Source: Arthrobacter sp. PAMC25564
Lineage (GTDB): Bacteria > Actinomycetota > Actinomycetes > Actinomycetales > Micrococcaceae
Assembly: GCF_004798705.1 (NCBI RefSeq)
Contig: NZ_CP039290.1
Coordinates: 3,906,001 to 3,970,000 of the forward strand
Length of the DNA stretch: 64,000 nt
Reading direction: 5' to 3'
Shown: one piece after another, positions 17,508-27,613 of the stretch
Layout: every line of letters starts with the position of its first letter
How positions within the stretch are numbered: position 1 is the first letter of the stretch
Notes under the pieces: generated by a model
What the model saw: the letters and a program-made list of their open reading frames with translations, nothing else
Told to the model about the DNA's origin: nothing
Database searches by the model: none
Program-made: the position numbers and the translations under genes

Positions 17508-20500
17508 TCACTCTTTCCGGTCGCGTGTGATCGGAATGTCAAGGCTTGCCAGTGTGTCCTTTGTGTCCGGATGCTCCGGCCCCAGGAGCCGATGCTGATC
17601 CTGCAACAACCTTGAGTAGGTCTTGACCGCCTCCTCAATTCGTCCAGCCGTCTTATACTCAGCGGCCAGATAAGAACGCAGTGCCAGGGCGTCGGCATGG
17701 TCAACGCCCCGAGTCCTTTCAATGGCCGCCAATGCAAGCTCATCGGCGGCAATAGCATCGTCGACACGTTCTGCGCTCATGTAGGAGATAGCCAGATTAT
17801 TCAGTGTGTCAAGTGTTTCGGGGTGATCTGCGCCAAGCACTTTCGTCCTGCCTTCCAGCACAGTTTCGTAGGTCTCGATTGCAGCAGCAAGGCGTCCACC
17901 GCCAGCGAGCGCCATGCCCAGACCATGCTGACAGGCCAAAGTGTCCGGATGGTCAGCTCCAAGGGCAGTTGTCCGGCCAAGGAGCACATCCTCATAGCCA
18001 CTAATAGCAGGACGCCAGCGTCCATCCTTCATATACTCGGCCGCCAGATTACAAAGTGAATGCAGCGTGTCCGGGTGATTTTGACCGAGTATCCTTGCCC
18101 GCTCTGCCGAAACCTGCAGATAGAGTGCGATCGCTTCACGGAGTCGACTGGCGTTAGAAAGTGCCATCGCCAGACTGTGCCGAGTGTGGAGGGTATCAGG
18201 ATGCTCCGAACCTATCATTTCCGTGCGATAGGACAGAAGTGATTCATACTCAGCGATACTCTCGCTCAGACGCTCCGGATCTTTGGAGTGCAGTCCCGCA
18301 ATATTGAACCGGGTTGCCTGGGTGGTCGGATGGCTTTCGCCCACCGCTTCTTTTTGCGCCGTAAGCACCGAGACGTAGATAGGCTCGGCCTCTTGCAGGC
18401 GTCCGGCCTCCGAATACGCAGCAGCCAAGTTCGTGCGCTCGATCCAGGTGTCAGGGTCGTTAAGTCCTAGCACCCTTTCGTAGTCGGCGGCCGTCAGTTC
18501 GTATTGATCGATGGCGTCCTGCAGCCGGCCTGCCTTCCAGAAGGCAGCAGCCAGATCACTGCGACTTTTCAAAGTGCGGCGGTCATCGTTGCCTAGACAG
18601 CTCGTACGCACCTTGAGGATCTCCTCGTATCTCCGAATAGCTTCCTGAACGTGACCCAGTTGCGACAATGCGCCTGCAAGACTACTGCGGGTTGCCAAGG
18701 TGTACGGATGCGATGACCCCAACTCCCTTTCCTGACCCTTGAGGACAGCCTCATAGACAGGTATCGAAGCAGCCACGCTTCCAACGCTCACCATAGAATC
18801 CGCGTAACTCCATCGGATTACCTGAATGGATTTGTGATCCGATCCTAAGGTCGGTTCCCAGTCGGTCAACAGCTCCGCAAAGACGTCCATGGCCTTGAGC
18901 CCTTGCTCAGCGGCCACTAGGCAACGCCCGTAGAGGTATCGAATGCGAAGATCGAAATCACTGTGCTTCTCAACCCGTTTTAGGGCATACTCAGCGAGGC
19001 TGATACGGGAGAAGAGTTCTCGGTGATTGTCGGCCAAGTGTTCTAGTACGTAGTGGATTGAGGCGGCCAGAGTGTTCGGGTCGATAGGCGTCAATGAATC
19101 AAGAGCGAGTAAGACCTGGGCCGCATGCATCGTTTCCGCATCGTCGCCGGACTCGGTGTCCTGAAGGTGGGCCGTCGCCTTGTTTTTGAGCAGTTCGTGG
19201 ACCTGCTTGAGCTCGTCGGGCCAAAGATAAGTTTCCCAATCATCTTTGGCTACGTCCATCTGGTCCCGTTCGTGGAACTCTCTCAGAACTCCGGCGACAA
19301 TACGCGCCCACGAAGAGGCCACCGGGGTGACATCAACAACTTCTTCGACTTCATCGGGCTGCGGGAAATCAACTTCGCAGATAATCTCATCAAGCCACTG
19401 TTGACTCCAGCGTCTGCGAAACCCGCCCTCCGGATCGATCACAGCAGGGATGCTGAGGGCCGCGAGACTTAGCCCACGCCTGACTTTCTCAGGTATACCC
19501 AACCAGACTGCTCGATACAACTCCTTCATAGTGGCTGGCAAACTATTGAGATCGGCTTTCGAAAGCTTGAGTTCGCGATTGGAGAATCGCGCCTTGAATT
19601 TCGGAATTTGACAGAAGAGTTCAAGCTCCAGCGGGTTCCTATACCGGAGGACCAAAGCTCGGGCAGTGGTGTTCTCGACACCCGGATAGTAAAATCTGAG
19701 AATTGAGGTTAGATCAGCTTCTTCAAGTTCTTCTAGGCTGCTGCTGGGCGCAAACGGCTCTTTCCACTCCTCCATTTCGTGAGTGATCATCTCTACGCGT
19801 TCCGGTTTCCTCGCCATAGCCTGCATCAGTGCTTCATTGCTGGCTGAATGGCCGGTCCAAGCACTGGTAAGTATCATGACCGATATCTCAGGTTCGACGA
19901 TAAGACGGCCGAGAAGCTCGGCGAAAGTCGAGTCTGTGTTGTGAACGTCCTCCACGAAGATGACGACCGGCAGGCCGCGCCGTGCGATGCCTCCAACTAA
20001 CGCAAAGGCGGCGTCCACCACATCTATGGCACCCCCACCTTCGAAGTCGAATATGAGGTCATCAGCGGCCAATGTGTGGCGGCGCGCCAATCTGTCGCCA
20101 TTCAGCGCCCAGATTCGCTTACCGAGGGACGTCACCAACCCAAGGCCTGGAACGGAGGCACTCGTGAGGGCTTCTACAGCATGGGCTAGACCTTCATTGA
20201 CAAGCTCGTCGGTGACTGTGTGCCCCACTTCGCCCCACGTCAGATCATTCCTTCGCCGACCCAATGCGATGTCGAGATAAGGAGCGTGCGCCTCGAACTG
20301 CCGAAGCTCTTCTACTAGTGGCAGCGAGGCGATACCGTTCCGTTCCGCGCAAGTGACGCCCCACCACATCCATGCGGGGCTGCTTCCCGGCGTGTGGGTC
20401 ACGGCGGGATGAGTGCGCTTACGGCGTGACGAGACCTCAAGCTTCTTTTCCTGGCCTCGCTCCGTCGTCGCCAGAATAGATTCAGGCCAATAGGCTGGCT

Positions 20501-20705
20501 CTTCCTGTCGTGCAGATGCCAGACGAGCATAGAATTCATGGGCCAGACGGGTCTTTCCCCAACCAAAAGGAGTTTCGAGATGCACCCACCGAGGCTGACG
20601 TTCGGACCTAACCTCGTCGTATACATGCAACAAACCATCGACGACATGCTGACGGCCCCTCCCGACGAATTCGGGCTCGATCATCGGGGCAGCAACTCGT
20701 TCCAA
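17508..20705 (-). CDS. P-loop ATPase with C-terminal TPR array (STAND-like)
   Basis: At 1065 residues this is a large cytoplasmic protein. The N-terminal NTPase has a P-loop ETPFGWGKT at residues 44-52 and a Walker B-like strand VVIFVEDVHN at 247-256. A helical middle follows, and from about residue 560 to the end there is a run of kinesin-light-chain-type tetratricopeptide repeats. The repeats carry the G-x-D-H-P-D-T-L and G-R-x-x-E-A-I signatures every 42 or so residues. This order (NTPase, helical arm, repeats) is that of STAND signalling switches. No effector domain is visible. The start is TTG 20705 with AGGAG 6 bases before it. The gene is visibly poorer in GC than its neighbours, suggesting acquisition. 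Function unknown. Confidence 0.75.
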   Translation of the reverse strand: MERVAAPMIEPEFVGRGRQHVVDGLLHVYDEVRSERQPRWVHLETPFGWGKTRLAHEFYARLASARQEEPAYWPESILATTERGQEKKLEVSSRRKRTHPAVTHTPGSSPAWMWWGVTCAERNGIASLPLVEELRQFEAHAPYLDIALGRRRNDLTWGEVGHTVTDELVNEGLAHAVEALTSASVPGLGLVTSLGKRIWALNGDRLARRHTLAADDLIFDFEGGGAIDVVDAAFALVGGIARRGLPVVIFVEDVHNTDSTFAELLGRLIVEPEISVMILTSAWTGHSASNEALMQAMARKPERVEMITHEMEEWKEPFAPSSSLEELEEADLTSILRFYYPGVENTTARALVLRYRNPLELELFCQIPKFKARFSNRELKLSKADLNSLPATMKELYRAVWLGIPEKVRRGLSLAALSIPAVIDPEGGFRRRWSQQWLDEIICEVDFPQPDEVEEVVDVTPVASSWARIVAGVLREFHERDQMDVAKDDWETYLWPDELKQVHELLKNKATAHLQDTESGDDAETMHAAQVLLALDSLTPIDPNTLAASIHYVLEHLADNHRELFSRISLAEYALKRVEKHSDFDLRIRYLYGRCLVAAEQGLKAMDVFAELLTDWEPTLGSDHKSIQVIRWSYADSMVSVGSVAASIPVYEAVLKGQERELGSSHPYTLATRSSLAGALSQLGHVQEAIRRYEEILKVRTSCLGNDDRRTLKSRSDLAAAFWKAGRLQDAIDQYELTAADYERVLGLNDPDTWIERTNLAAAYSEAGRLQEAEPIYVSVLTAQKEAVGESHPTTQATRFNIAGLHSKDPERLSESIAEYESLLSYRTEMIGSEHPDTLHTRHSLAMALSNASRLREAIALYLQVSAERARILGQNHPDTLHSLCNLAAEYMKDGRWRPAISGYEDVLLGRTTALGADHPDTLACQHGLGMALAGGGRLAAAIETYETVLEGRTKVLGADHPETLDTLNNLAISYMSAERVDDAIAADELALAAIERTRGVDHADALALRSYLAAEYKTAGRIEEAVKTYSRLLQDQHRLLGPEHPDTKDTLASLDIPITRDRKE

Positions 20706-21071
20706 ATCGTTCTCCTAAAGCTATTTCCGACGCAATCTTGTCCCACTGCCACTATAGGAGCGAATCTGCAATCCTCTAGGAAGGTTCGGTACGTGTTATG
20801 TACAGGTCGCTTCGTCTTGTTTTTTCTCCGTCAGACGCTCAGTAAATACGCTTCCTTCATCTCGTCCTCGATCGCAAGGACCAGGCCCAAATCCCGAAGT
20901 GAAGTTCGACGAGGTAGATATCCAACACGACGCTGTCTCTCACAATCAGGCAAGCGAGACAGATCAGCCGGTCAGACGACGGAAAGTGTGATTACCCCCA
21001 AGAGGAATTCCACCGTCGCCGACTTAGGACCCTTCCGTGGGTGAACTCATTCACGTCGCGCAGCCATCGAA
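20706..21071. other. Low-GC intergenic stretch
   Basis: No gene is supported here. It is the 5' leader region of the TPR protein gene and continues the lower GC of that gene until about 21000, where the composition returns to the local norm. I see no repeat, tRNA or clear promoter pair. Confidence 0.4.
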
Positions 21072-22523
21072 TTAGCCCCGCTCCCGCCACCCCAGCGTCA
21101 CCACAAACGCCACGGCACCCAGCCCCAGCATCACGAACACCATCAGCCCCCAGTTGGCCTGGTTGACCCCGGTGCCGTAGAAGATCCCGATGAGCACGGT
21201 GGCCGTGATCGCACCCAAGTACCGGCAGGTCTGGAAGATCCCGGCCGCCACACCCCGTTCCTGCGGCTGGGTCGAAACGTACATGCCCTGGCTTGAGGCG
21301 ATGCTGACCACGCCATACGGCACCCCCATCAGGGCGGTCAGCGCCAGCACCAGGGGGACGGCGAACGACGCCGTCAGCAGCCACATCATCCCCGACGCCA
21401 CCACCAGCAGGACGACGCCGGTGGTCAGCACCCGCTTGACGCCGAAACGGTCGATCGCGCGGACCGCGAAGGGCGTCAGCACCACGGACATGGCGGCCAG
21501 CGGCAGCATCAGCAGCCCCACGATGCCCGGATCGTATCCCCCGGCCTCCTGCAGCAGCTGCGGCAGGCCGAAGAACGCGAAATAGTAGACGCCGTTGAAC
21601 ACGGCAAAGCCCAGATAGACCAGCAGCAACGGCCGGTTCCGGCCGAGCAGCCTCAGGTCCAGGAACGGCGGACTGAACCGCAGCTCGCGCCGGACGAACA
21701 GCGCGGCAAGCACCGCCCCTCCCCCGAGCAGCCACCAGCGTAGCTCCGGCAGGACATTCAGCAGCGCCATCATGACCAGCATCATCGCTCCGACGAAGGC
21801 CAGGATGCCGGGGATATCCGAGCTACGCAGCAGCTCCAGCGCACTGCCGCGTTCCCGCTCGGCGTCGTCCGGGGCGAACCGCCGGACGATGAAGATCGCC
21901 GCCAAAGACAGCGGGACGTTGATCAGGAACAGGGCCTGCCACCCCACCAGGCTCACCAGCAGCCCGCCGACCACCGGACCGACGGCTGCCGCCGAGGTGT
22001 TCGCCATCTGGATACGGCCCAGCGGACGCGTCGACCTCACCTTCGCGGCCCGGGTCAGCGCCTCGACCATAACGACGGCGCTCGGGTAGGCCGTCGCGGT
22101 GCCGAGGGCCATAAAGACGCGTGCCACGCAGAGCAGTGCGAAGTTCGGCGCGAAGGGTGCCAGCGCGCAGGTCACCGCCACGAGGAGCATGCCGGACAGG
22201 AAGAGACGCCTGGGTCCGAACCGGTCCGCCAGCCGTCCCATCAGCGGCTGGCCTGCCGCGGAGGTGAGGTAGAACGCCGTGATCACCCAGGTGACTGTGG
22301 CGACGTCGAGCCCGAAATCCGCGCGCAGCACCACCAGCGCCACGGCGATCATCGACGAATTCAGCGGATTCAGCGCCGTGCCCAGGCTGAGGCCGGCGAC
22401 GGCAAGGCCGTTTCGGGAAGAGTTGCTCACGGCAACAGTCTGTCGCACAGTTGCCGGGGCCACGAACTCCAAGACCCCCTGCCAGGATGCCTCGTGATTC
22501 AGCCAGTTACGGTCGGCGGGCAA
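21072..22523 (-). CDS. MFS drug-efflux-type transporter (DHA2-like)
   Basis: The 483-residue protein has about 14 hydrophobic helices. It carries the loop 2-3 motif PLMGRLADRFGPRRLFL (G-x-L-A-D-R-x-G-x-R-R), a proline-containing helix GPVVGGLLVSLVGWQALFLINVPL (motif C and after), and a WVITAFYLTSAAGQPL segment typical of the 14-helix exporters. It should expel a small molecule using the proton gradient. Its start overlaps the preceding methyltransferase gene by 17 bases; a GTG at 22430, giving SNSSRNGLAV, is an alternative start. It is the last gene of a minus-strand run. Confidence 0.88.
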   Translation of the reverse strand: MPADRNWLNHEASWQGVLEFVAPATVRQTVAVSNSSRNGLAVAGLSLGTALNPLNSSMIAVALVVLRADFGLDVATVTWVITAFYLTSAAGQPLMGRLADRFGPRRLFLSGMLLVAVTCALAPFAPNFALLCVARVFMALGTATAYPSAVVMVEALTRAAKVRSTRPLGRIQMANTSAAAVGPVVGGLLVSLVGWQALFLINVPLSLAAIFIVRRFAPDDAERERGSALELLRSSDIPGILAFVGAMMLVMMALLNVLPELRWWLLGGGAVLAALFVRRELRFSPPFLDLRLLGRNRPLLLVYLGFAVFNGVYYFAFFGLPQLLQEAGGYDPGIVGLLMLPLAAMSVVLTPFAVRAIDRFGVKRVLTTGVVLLVVASGMMWLLTASFAVPLVLALTALMGVPYGVVSIASSQGMYVSTQPQERGVAAGIFQTCRYLGAITATVLIGIFYGTGVNQANWGLMVFVMLGLGAVAFVVTLGWRERG

Positions 22524-23109
22524 TCACATCGAAAATGTGCCAGTGTTTGGGGCCCCTGAAGGATTGCCCGTCGTCGTCGTACACCTCGAATTTCACGATC
22601 TCGAGTCCGTCGAAGAGCTGCCGCGCCGCCGCCTCGGTGTGGAAGTTCCATTCGGGAATGTCCGCCCAGGAGTCCCGCTCGCCGAACAGATTCACGGCAA
22701 TGACGCCGGAGGGCCGGAGCGAGGCGCGCAACATCCTCCAGAAAGTACCGAAGCGGTCCGGGTGGATGAACGGCAATGAATAGCTCGCAAAGATCAGGTC
22801 CGCCTCCGGAATTCCTCGGATCTCCTCGAACGGCTTTGTGTCGACGCTCAGACGTCCGTCCATGGCCAGTGGCAGAATCGCCAGTAGCCGCTCCCGTGTG
22901 CCGGGGAGAGAATCAACGGCGTGCACCCGCCACCCGTCATTCAGCAGGGCCAGCGTTTCTTTTCCTGCGCCGCAGCCGAGATCTATGGCCTGGCGGCCGT
23001 GCCCCGGTCCGGCGAAGGCCATGGCGTCCAGGCAAAGCGGGCGCACGGAACGCTTGGCCTGGGCTGCGTTGTAGTCCGTCCAAGTCTTGCTCCCGGCAAC
23101 GCTTTCCAC
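22507..23109 (-). CDS. SAM-dependent methyltransferase (TehB-like)
   Basis: This is a class I methyltransferase with the SAM motif AIDLGCGAGKETLALL, an acidic strand-2 end (VHAVDSLPG), and DLIFASYSLPF as motif IV. It is similar in outline to TehB and other small metabolite methyltransferases; the substrate is unknown. I choose GTG 23109 (VESVAGSKTWTDYN) because the more upstream frame reads like non-coding DNA, though that start is not certain. It is followed with overlap by an MFS exporter, so the pair may modify and export one compound. Confidence 0.8.
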   Translation of the reverse strand: MESVAGSKTWTDYNAAQAKRSVRPLCLDAMAFAGPGHGRQAIDLGCGAGKETLALLNDGWRVHAVDSLPGTRERLLAILPLAMDGRLSVDTKPFEEIRGIPEADLIFASYSLPFIHPDRFGTFWRMLRASLRPSGVIAVNLFGERDSWADIPEWNFHTEAAARQLFDGLEIVKFEVYDDDGQSFRGPKHWHIFDVIARRP

Positions 23110-23188
23110 AGGATCAGTTTTCCACTCGCGCGGCTGCGAAGCCACAACTCTTGGCCACAGCGCAACGACGCACGGTCTGCTGTCGGCG

Positions 23189-23956
23189 TCAGAGGACCTT
23201 GGAAAGAAAAGCCTTCGTCCTCTCGTGCTGGGGATTGCCCAGGATCTGCCGGGGTGGCCCGGCTTCCACCACCACGCCTTCATCCATGAAGACCAGGGTG
23301 TCGGCGACCTCGCGCGCGAACCCCATCTCGTGGGTCACGACGATCATGGTCATGCCGCTCTTGGCCAGTCCCTTCATGACGTCCAGTACCTCGCCCACCA
23401 GTTCGGGATCCAGGGCACTGGTCGGCTCGTCGAATAGCATCAGCTTCGGATCCATGGCCAGGGCACGGGCAATGGCCACACGCTGCTGCTGCCCGCCCGA
23501 AAGGTGCGCCGGGTAGGCGCCGCCCTTGTCCCCCAGCCCCACACGCTCCAGGAGTTCCACGGCCCTGGCGTTGGCTTTGCTCTTGGAGAGCCGTTTCACC
23601 CGCATGGGGGCAAGGGTGATGTTCTCCAGCGCCGTCAGGTGCGGAAACAGGTTGAACCGTTGGAAGACCATCCCGATTTCCTGGCGTTGAAAAGCCGCTT
23701 CCTTGAGTTTGAGCTCGTAGAGCTTGTCGCCCTTTTGTCGGTAGCCGACCAGCTGTCCGTCGACCGAAAGCCGGCCGCCGTCGACCCGTTCCAGGTGGTT
23801 AATGCACCGCAGGAACGTCGACTTGCCCGAACCGCTGGGCCCCACAATGCAGAGCACCTCCCCGGCGTTGACCTGCAGGCTGATCCCGCGCAGGACCTTG
23901 TTGGTGCCGAAGTTCTTGGAAACCTTCTCGGCAAGCACCATCGGCACGCCCGTCAT
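23189..23956 (-). CDS. Polar amino acid ABC transporter, ATP-binding protein
   Basis: The protein has 255 residues, usual for GlnQ/HisP-type ATPases. Walker A is GPSGSGKST, the signature [15 protein letters not shown], Walker [13 protein letters not shown] and the switch His in VVTHEM. The [14 protein letters not shown]-loop is the marker of the polar amino acid class. The ATG is preceded by GGAGG and overlaps the permease stop by 4 bases. It powers uptake with the permease and binding protein upstream. Confidence 0.95.
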   Translation of the reverse strand: MTGVPMVLAEKVSKNFGTNKVLRGISLQVNAGEVLCIVGPSGSGKSTFLRCINHLERVDGGRLSVDGQLVGYRQKGDKLYELKLKEAAFQRQEIGMVFQRFNLFPHLTALENITLAPMRVKRLSKSKANARAVELLERVGLGDKGGAYPAHLSGGQQQRVAIARALAMDPKLMLFDEPTSALDPELVGEVLDVMKGLAKSGMTMIVVTHEMGFAREVADTLVFMDEGVVVEAGPPRQILGNPQHERTKAFLSKVL

Positions 23957-24963
23957 CCCTTTCCTCCAAGGTCCGTGCCGAGCGGTGCGCCAGGCACCGC
24001 CGTCGGCGCCGGCTCCGGAGCCGCGGGTTCCTTGCCCGTCTTGAGCCGTCCGGTTCCCCGGGAGAAGCGCTTTTCGATAAAGTGCTGGCCCACCATCAGG
24101 ACGGAGGTGAAGAGCAGGTACCAGAGCGAAGCGACAATCAGCAGCGGCACGGGCGTGAACGTCACGGCGGAAATGCCCCGGGACACCCCGTAGAGGTCAA
24201 TGCTCAACGGAATCGCGGCCACCAGTGAGGTGGTCTTGAGCATCGAGATCACCTCATTGCCGGTGGGCGGAATGATGATTTTCATGGCCTGCGGAACCAC
24301 AACGTACCGCATGGTCTGTCCCCAGGACATGGCCAGGGCCGTCGAGGCCTCTGCCTGGCCCTCGTCCACCGACAGCAGGCCGGCGCGCACGATCTCGGAC
24401 ATGTAGGCGGCCTCGTTCAGCGCCAGGCCGATCACGGCGGTGATGAAGAGGTTGGTGAAGATCTCGTTGGGGACGGTGACCCACGGCGGCGTGAACGGAA
24501 TTCCCAGGGTGAACACCGGATAGATGAGCGCCACAATGCCCCAGAACACCAGCTGCACATAGACCGGAGTCCCCCGGAAAATCCAGATGTACAGCCAGGC
24601 GACGCTCTTCAGCACGGGGTTCGGCGACAGGCGCATGATGGCCAGCAGCAGGCCGATGACGATCGCGCCGACCATCGCGTAGATGGTCAGCCACAACGTC
24701 ACCCAAGCGGCCTGGCTGATCCGGCGGTCGAAGATGTATTTGCCCACGTCCGGCCAGCCATATTCCGAGCGCTGGGCGGCGTCCAGCAGAAATACCGCCA
24801 ACCCGAGCACCAGGAGAACGGCAATCAGGATCCGCCAGGGGTGGCGCAGCGGGATAGCGACGATCGCCTCCGCCGGCGCGGCATCCGCGTCCGGTCCGCT
24901 GCCGGCGCGCGGCTTCCGGCCAGGTTCCGGCTCAATCATCCTCTCGGATTCCGGCTCGCTCAT
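23953..24963 (-). CDS. Polar amino acid ABC transporter, permease
   Basis: This is a HisM/GlnP-family permease of 336 residues, longer than usual because of a roughly 45-residue hydrophilic N-terminal tail (acidic, with Arg/Pro) and a Pro/Ala-rich C-terminal tail. The coupling loop is seen as [29 protein letters not shown], the EAA motif typical for the family. Membrane helices cover residues 48 to about 285. It lies 6 bases after the binding-protein gene and overlaps the ATPase gene. Confidence 0.93.
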   Translation of the reverse strand: MSEPESERMIEPEPGRKPRAGSGPDADAAPAEAIVAIPLRHPWRILIAVLLVLGLAVFLLDAAQRSEYGWPDVGKYIFDRRISQAAWVTLWLTIYAMVGAIVIGLLLAIMRLSPNPVLKSVAWLYIWIFRGTPVYVQLVFWGIVALIYPVFTLGIPFTPPWVTVPNEIFTNLFITAVIGLALNEAAYMSEIVRAGLLSVDEGQAEASTALAMSWGQTMRYVVVPQAMKIIIPPTGNEVISMLKTTSLVAAIPLSIDLYGVSRGISAVTFTPVPLLIVASLWYLLFTSVLMVGQHFIEKRFSRGTGRLKTGKEPAAPEPAPTAVPGAPLGTDLGGKG

Positions 24964-24969
24964 CTGCTA

Positions 24970-25872
24970 TCACCCATTGGCGGCCACGTTGAGTGCCGCC
25001 GTCTTGATGCCGCCGGCTTCGACTCCCCACTTGGCCAGGATCTTGTTGTAGGAACCGTCGTCGATCAGCGCCTGGAGCGCCTTCTGCAGGACCGGAGTAA
25101 ATTCGCTGCCCTTGGCCACCGGCATCCCGTACGGTGCCACCTCAAACGCGTCGCCGGCGGTCTGCAGTTTGTCCTTGGTCTTGGAGATCGCATAAAGGGT
25201 AACGGGCGAGTCGGCGCTCATGGCGTCGACCTGTCCGACCACGAGGGCGTTGGTCGCCTGGTCCTGCGCGTCGTACTTGAAGATGGTGATGGCCGGTTTG
25301 CCGGCGTCCGTGCAGGCCTTCGACTTTGCGGGCACCTCGTGCGTGTCCTCATAGGTGGTTGCCTGGACGGCGACCTTCAGCCCGCAGGCGTTGCTCGGGT
25401 CCACCGTCTTGCCCTTGGGTGCGGCCCACTGGATGCCGGCAGAGTAGTAGTTGACGAAATCCACCTGCTTTTCGCGTTCCAGCGTGTCGGAGAAGGACGA
25501 CATCCCCATGTCATCCTTCCCTGCTTTCACGGCGGGAAGAATGTTATCGAAGGTGCCGATGTCGAAGTTGACCTTCAACCCCATCACCTTTCCCAAGGCG
25601 TTGGTGAGGTCCACAGACCAGCCTGCCGGCGCACCGTTATCGTCCTTGAATTCGTTGGGCGGGTAGTTGTTTGCCATTCCGACATTGAGCACGCCGGCGC
25701 TCTTCATTTTCTCCGGGAGCGACGCGGCAATGGAGTCATTCTTTTTCACGTCGATGGCGTCTGCGGTCCCGGAAGCCCCGCCCGTGGCGGCTGGTTCGCT
25801 GTTATTGACGCAGCCTGAAAGGGAGAGCGCCGTGGCTATGGTGAGAACGGGAAGGAGGTGTCGGGTGCGCAT
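24970..25872 (-). CDS. Polar amino acid ABC transporter, substrate-binding lipoprotein
   Basis: This is a family 3 solute-binding protein. The signal peptide MRTRHLLPVLTIATALSLSGC ends in a lipobox, so Cys21 should be lipid-anchored outside the membrane. Family features are VLNVGMANNYPPNEF, GWSVDLTNALGKVMGLK and DMGMSSFSDTLEREKQVDFV. The ligand is probably an amino acid or opine-like compound. GAGGAAACC precedes the ATG. It leads the three-gene transporter and follows the FMN-oxidase gene by 71 bases. Confidence 0.93.
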   Translation of the reverse strand: MRTRHLLPVLTIATALSLSGCVNNSEPAATGGASGTADAIDVKKNDSIAASLPEKMKSAGVLNVGMANNYPPNEFKDDNGAPAGWSVDLTNALGKVMGLKVNFDIGTFDNILPAVKAGKDDMGMSSFSDTLEREKQVDFVNYYSAGIQWAAPKGKTVDPSNACGLKVAVQATTYEDTHEVPAKSKACTDAGKPAITIFKYDAQDQATNALVVGQVDAMSADSPVTLYAISKTKDKLQTAGDAFEVAPYGMPVAKGSEFTPVLQKALQALIDDGSYNKILAKWGVEAGGIKTAALNVAANG

Positions 25873-25943
25873 GGTTTCCTCAGCTCTTCAGTGGTTCTTT
25901 AGGCTCCCGCAACGCTGCGGGAGGGCACTGTGTGTCTGCTTGG

Positions 25944-27224
25944 TCAGAACTCATCAATTCGTGTTTTCTGACGTTTTGTCTCAAGGATTTCTCCGGAATG
26001 CCGAATGTCCCGAAGAATTTCCCCGCCCCGAGCCTTCAACTCGGAAATGCTGGAAACGCCCACTAGCGTCATCGTACGCCGGAGTTCATCCGCGAAGATG
26101 CTGATGATGCGGCCAACGCCCGGTGAGCCTGCCGCCACCAAGCCGTAGAGATAGGCCCGGCCGATCGAACAGGCGTCGGCGCCCAGGGCCAGCGCTTTCA
26201 ACACGTCGCTGCCGCGCCGGATGCCGGAATCCACGTAGATCTCGATCGAATCGCCCGCGCGCTGCCGCGATTCCTGCAGGACGTCCATGGGGCTCAGCAT
26301 GTGGTCGAGTTGCCGTCCGCCGTGGTTGCTCAGCTGCACGGCGTTCAGGCCGATGCGCGAGGCCTTGACGACGTCGGCCGGGTTGACGCAGCCCTTGAGC
26401 ACGATCTTGCCGGTCCAGGCCTGGCGCAGGGCTTCGAGTTCCTTCCACCCGCTGGTCGCATCCGAGTGGCCCAGGATGTCCTGCCACATGGAGGGTGTGA
26501 CGACGGAGGTGGCCGCGGCGCTGCGCGGATCCAGGTTCGGGAAACTGATTCCGTCCGACCTCAGGAAGTTGATCCACCACGAAGGTCGCCGGGCGATGTC
26601 CGCGATGGTTGACAGGGTCAGCGCGGGAGGGGCGGTGAAGCCGTTGTGGAGGTCCCGCTCCCTGGAGCCAAGTGCCCGCGTGTCGACGCCGACAATCAGG
26701 GTTTCGAATCCGGCGGACCGGCAACGCGCCAGTTTGTCCTTCATTGCCTGGGCGTCGGTGGTAAGCCCGAAGTTGAACCAGCGGTCAAGGGATGGGTGGC
26801 GCTCCGCGATGGTTTCCATGGGTACGGTGCTCAGTGCCGCCAGCCCGTAGGGGATACCGGCCCGCTCGGCGGCAGCCGCAACCGCCAGCTCGCCCTCGGG
26901 GTGAAACAGCCGGGTGGCCCCCGTGGGGGTCAGCGTGAGCGGCAGGGCACTCTTCTTCCCGAGCAGGGTGGTGCCTGTGTCCGGCCCGGATACCGGCCCC
27001 CAACTTGGCATCAGCGCCCAGGCATCGAACACGGCACGATTGCGGCGCAGGGTCACCTCATCTTCAGACCCGCCATCCAGATAGTCGAAGATGCCGGCCG
27101 GCAAAACCCTGCGCGCCGCCTTCCGGTACTCCTCCACGTTGTACGCGCCCGCCAGCACACGCCGTTGACGCGAGAGCACGGGAGGCTTCACCTGGATGAG
27201 TTGCCTGGCGTCGCTGAATTTCAC
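25944..27224 (-). CDS. FMN-dependent alpha-hydroxy acid oxidase / L-lactate dehydrogenase
   Basis: The protein belongs to the LldD/glycolate oxidase family, which oxidises 2-hydroxy acids with FMN. The N terminus has AGAYNVEEYRKAARRVLPAG and FDYLDGGSEDE. The catalytic His and flavin/substrate Arg lie in SNHGGRQLDHM, and the phosphate site in VDSGIRRGSDVLKALALGAD and SIGRAYLYG. I take GTG 27224 as start because GAGAGG lies 6 bases before it; the frame upstream is GC-rich noise. At 426 residues it is slightly longer than typical. Flanking cupin and amino-acid transporter genes suggest a hydroxy acid derived from an imported compound. Confidence 0.9.
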   Translation of the reverse strand: MKFSDARQLIQVKPPVLSRQRRVLAGAYNVEEYRKAARRVLPAGIFDYLDGGSEDEVTLRRNRAVFDAWALMPSWGPVSGPDTGTTLLGKKSALPLTLTPTGATRLFHPEGELAVAAAAERAGIPYGLAALSTVPMETIAERHPSLDRWFNFGLTTDAQAMKDKLARCRSAGFETLIVGVDTRALGSRERDLHNGFTAPPALTLSTIADIARRPSWWINFLRSDGISFPNLDPRSAAATSVVTPSMWQDILGHSDATSGWKELEALRQAWTGKIVLKGCVNPADVVKASRIGLNAVQLSNHGGRQLDHMLSPMDVLQESRQRAGDSIEIYVDSGIRRGSDVLKALALGADACSIGRAYLYGLVAAGSPGVGRIISIFADELRRTMTLVGVSSISELKARGGEILRDIRHSGEILETKRQKTRIDEF

Positions 27225-27274
27225 TGAAAGCCTCTCGTCTCGGGTCGTTGCGCCTCCCGATGGTTCTACCGCGC

Positions 27275-27613
27275 CTACCGCGCCGTGACCTTGGCAACCG
27301 TCATCAGGATCGCCGAGTCCTCTTCGGCTTCCAGGCTGTGCAGTCCCTCCGGAACGATCAGGAGGTCGCCGGCCTTGCCCTGCCACGAGTCCTCGCCGGA
27401 TCGCAGCCGGACGCGCCCCTGGAGCACAAAGACCGTCGCCTCGCCGGGGTTCTGGTGTTCACTGAGCCGGGTACCGGCCTTGAACGCCATGACCGTCTGG
27501 CGGAGCACTTTCTCGTGCCCGCCGTACACCGTGTCCGCGGCCCGGCCGCTGGCCGCCGCCAGCGCCGCCGCGATTTGCTGCCGGGCCAGGGCCTCAATCG
27601 ATATCTTCTGCAT
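27275..27613 (-). CDS. Cupin-domain protein
   Basis: This is a 112-residue single cupin. Motif 1 lies around KAGTRLSEHQNPGEATVFVLQG (His, Glu) and motif 2 around GKAGDLLIVPEGLHSLEA (His). Such small proteins bind a metal and act as sensors, isomerases or dioxygenases; this one has no assigned role. The ATG at 27613 is preferred to a start at 27688. It is probably the first gene of the run through the FMN oxidase and ABC transporter, 50 bases upstream of the oxidase. It diverges from recQ. Confidence 0.75.
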   Translation of the reverse strand: MQKISIEALARQQIAAALAAASGRAADTVYGGHEKVLRQTVMAFKAGTRLSEHQNPGEATVFVLQGRVRLRSGEDSWQGKAGDLLIVPEGLHSLEAEEDSAILMTVAKVTAR

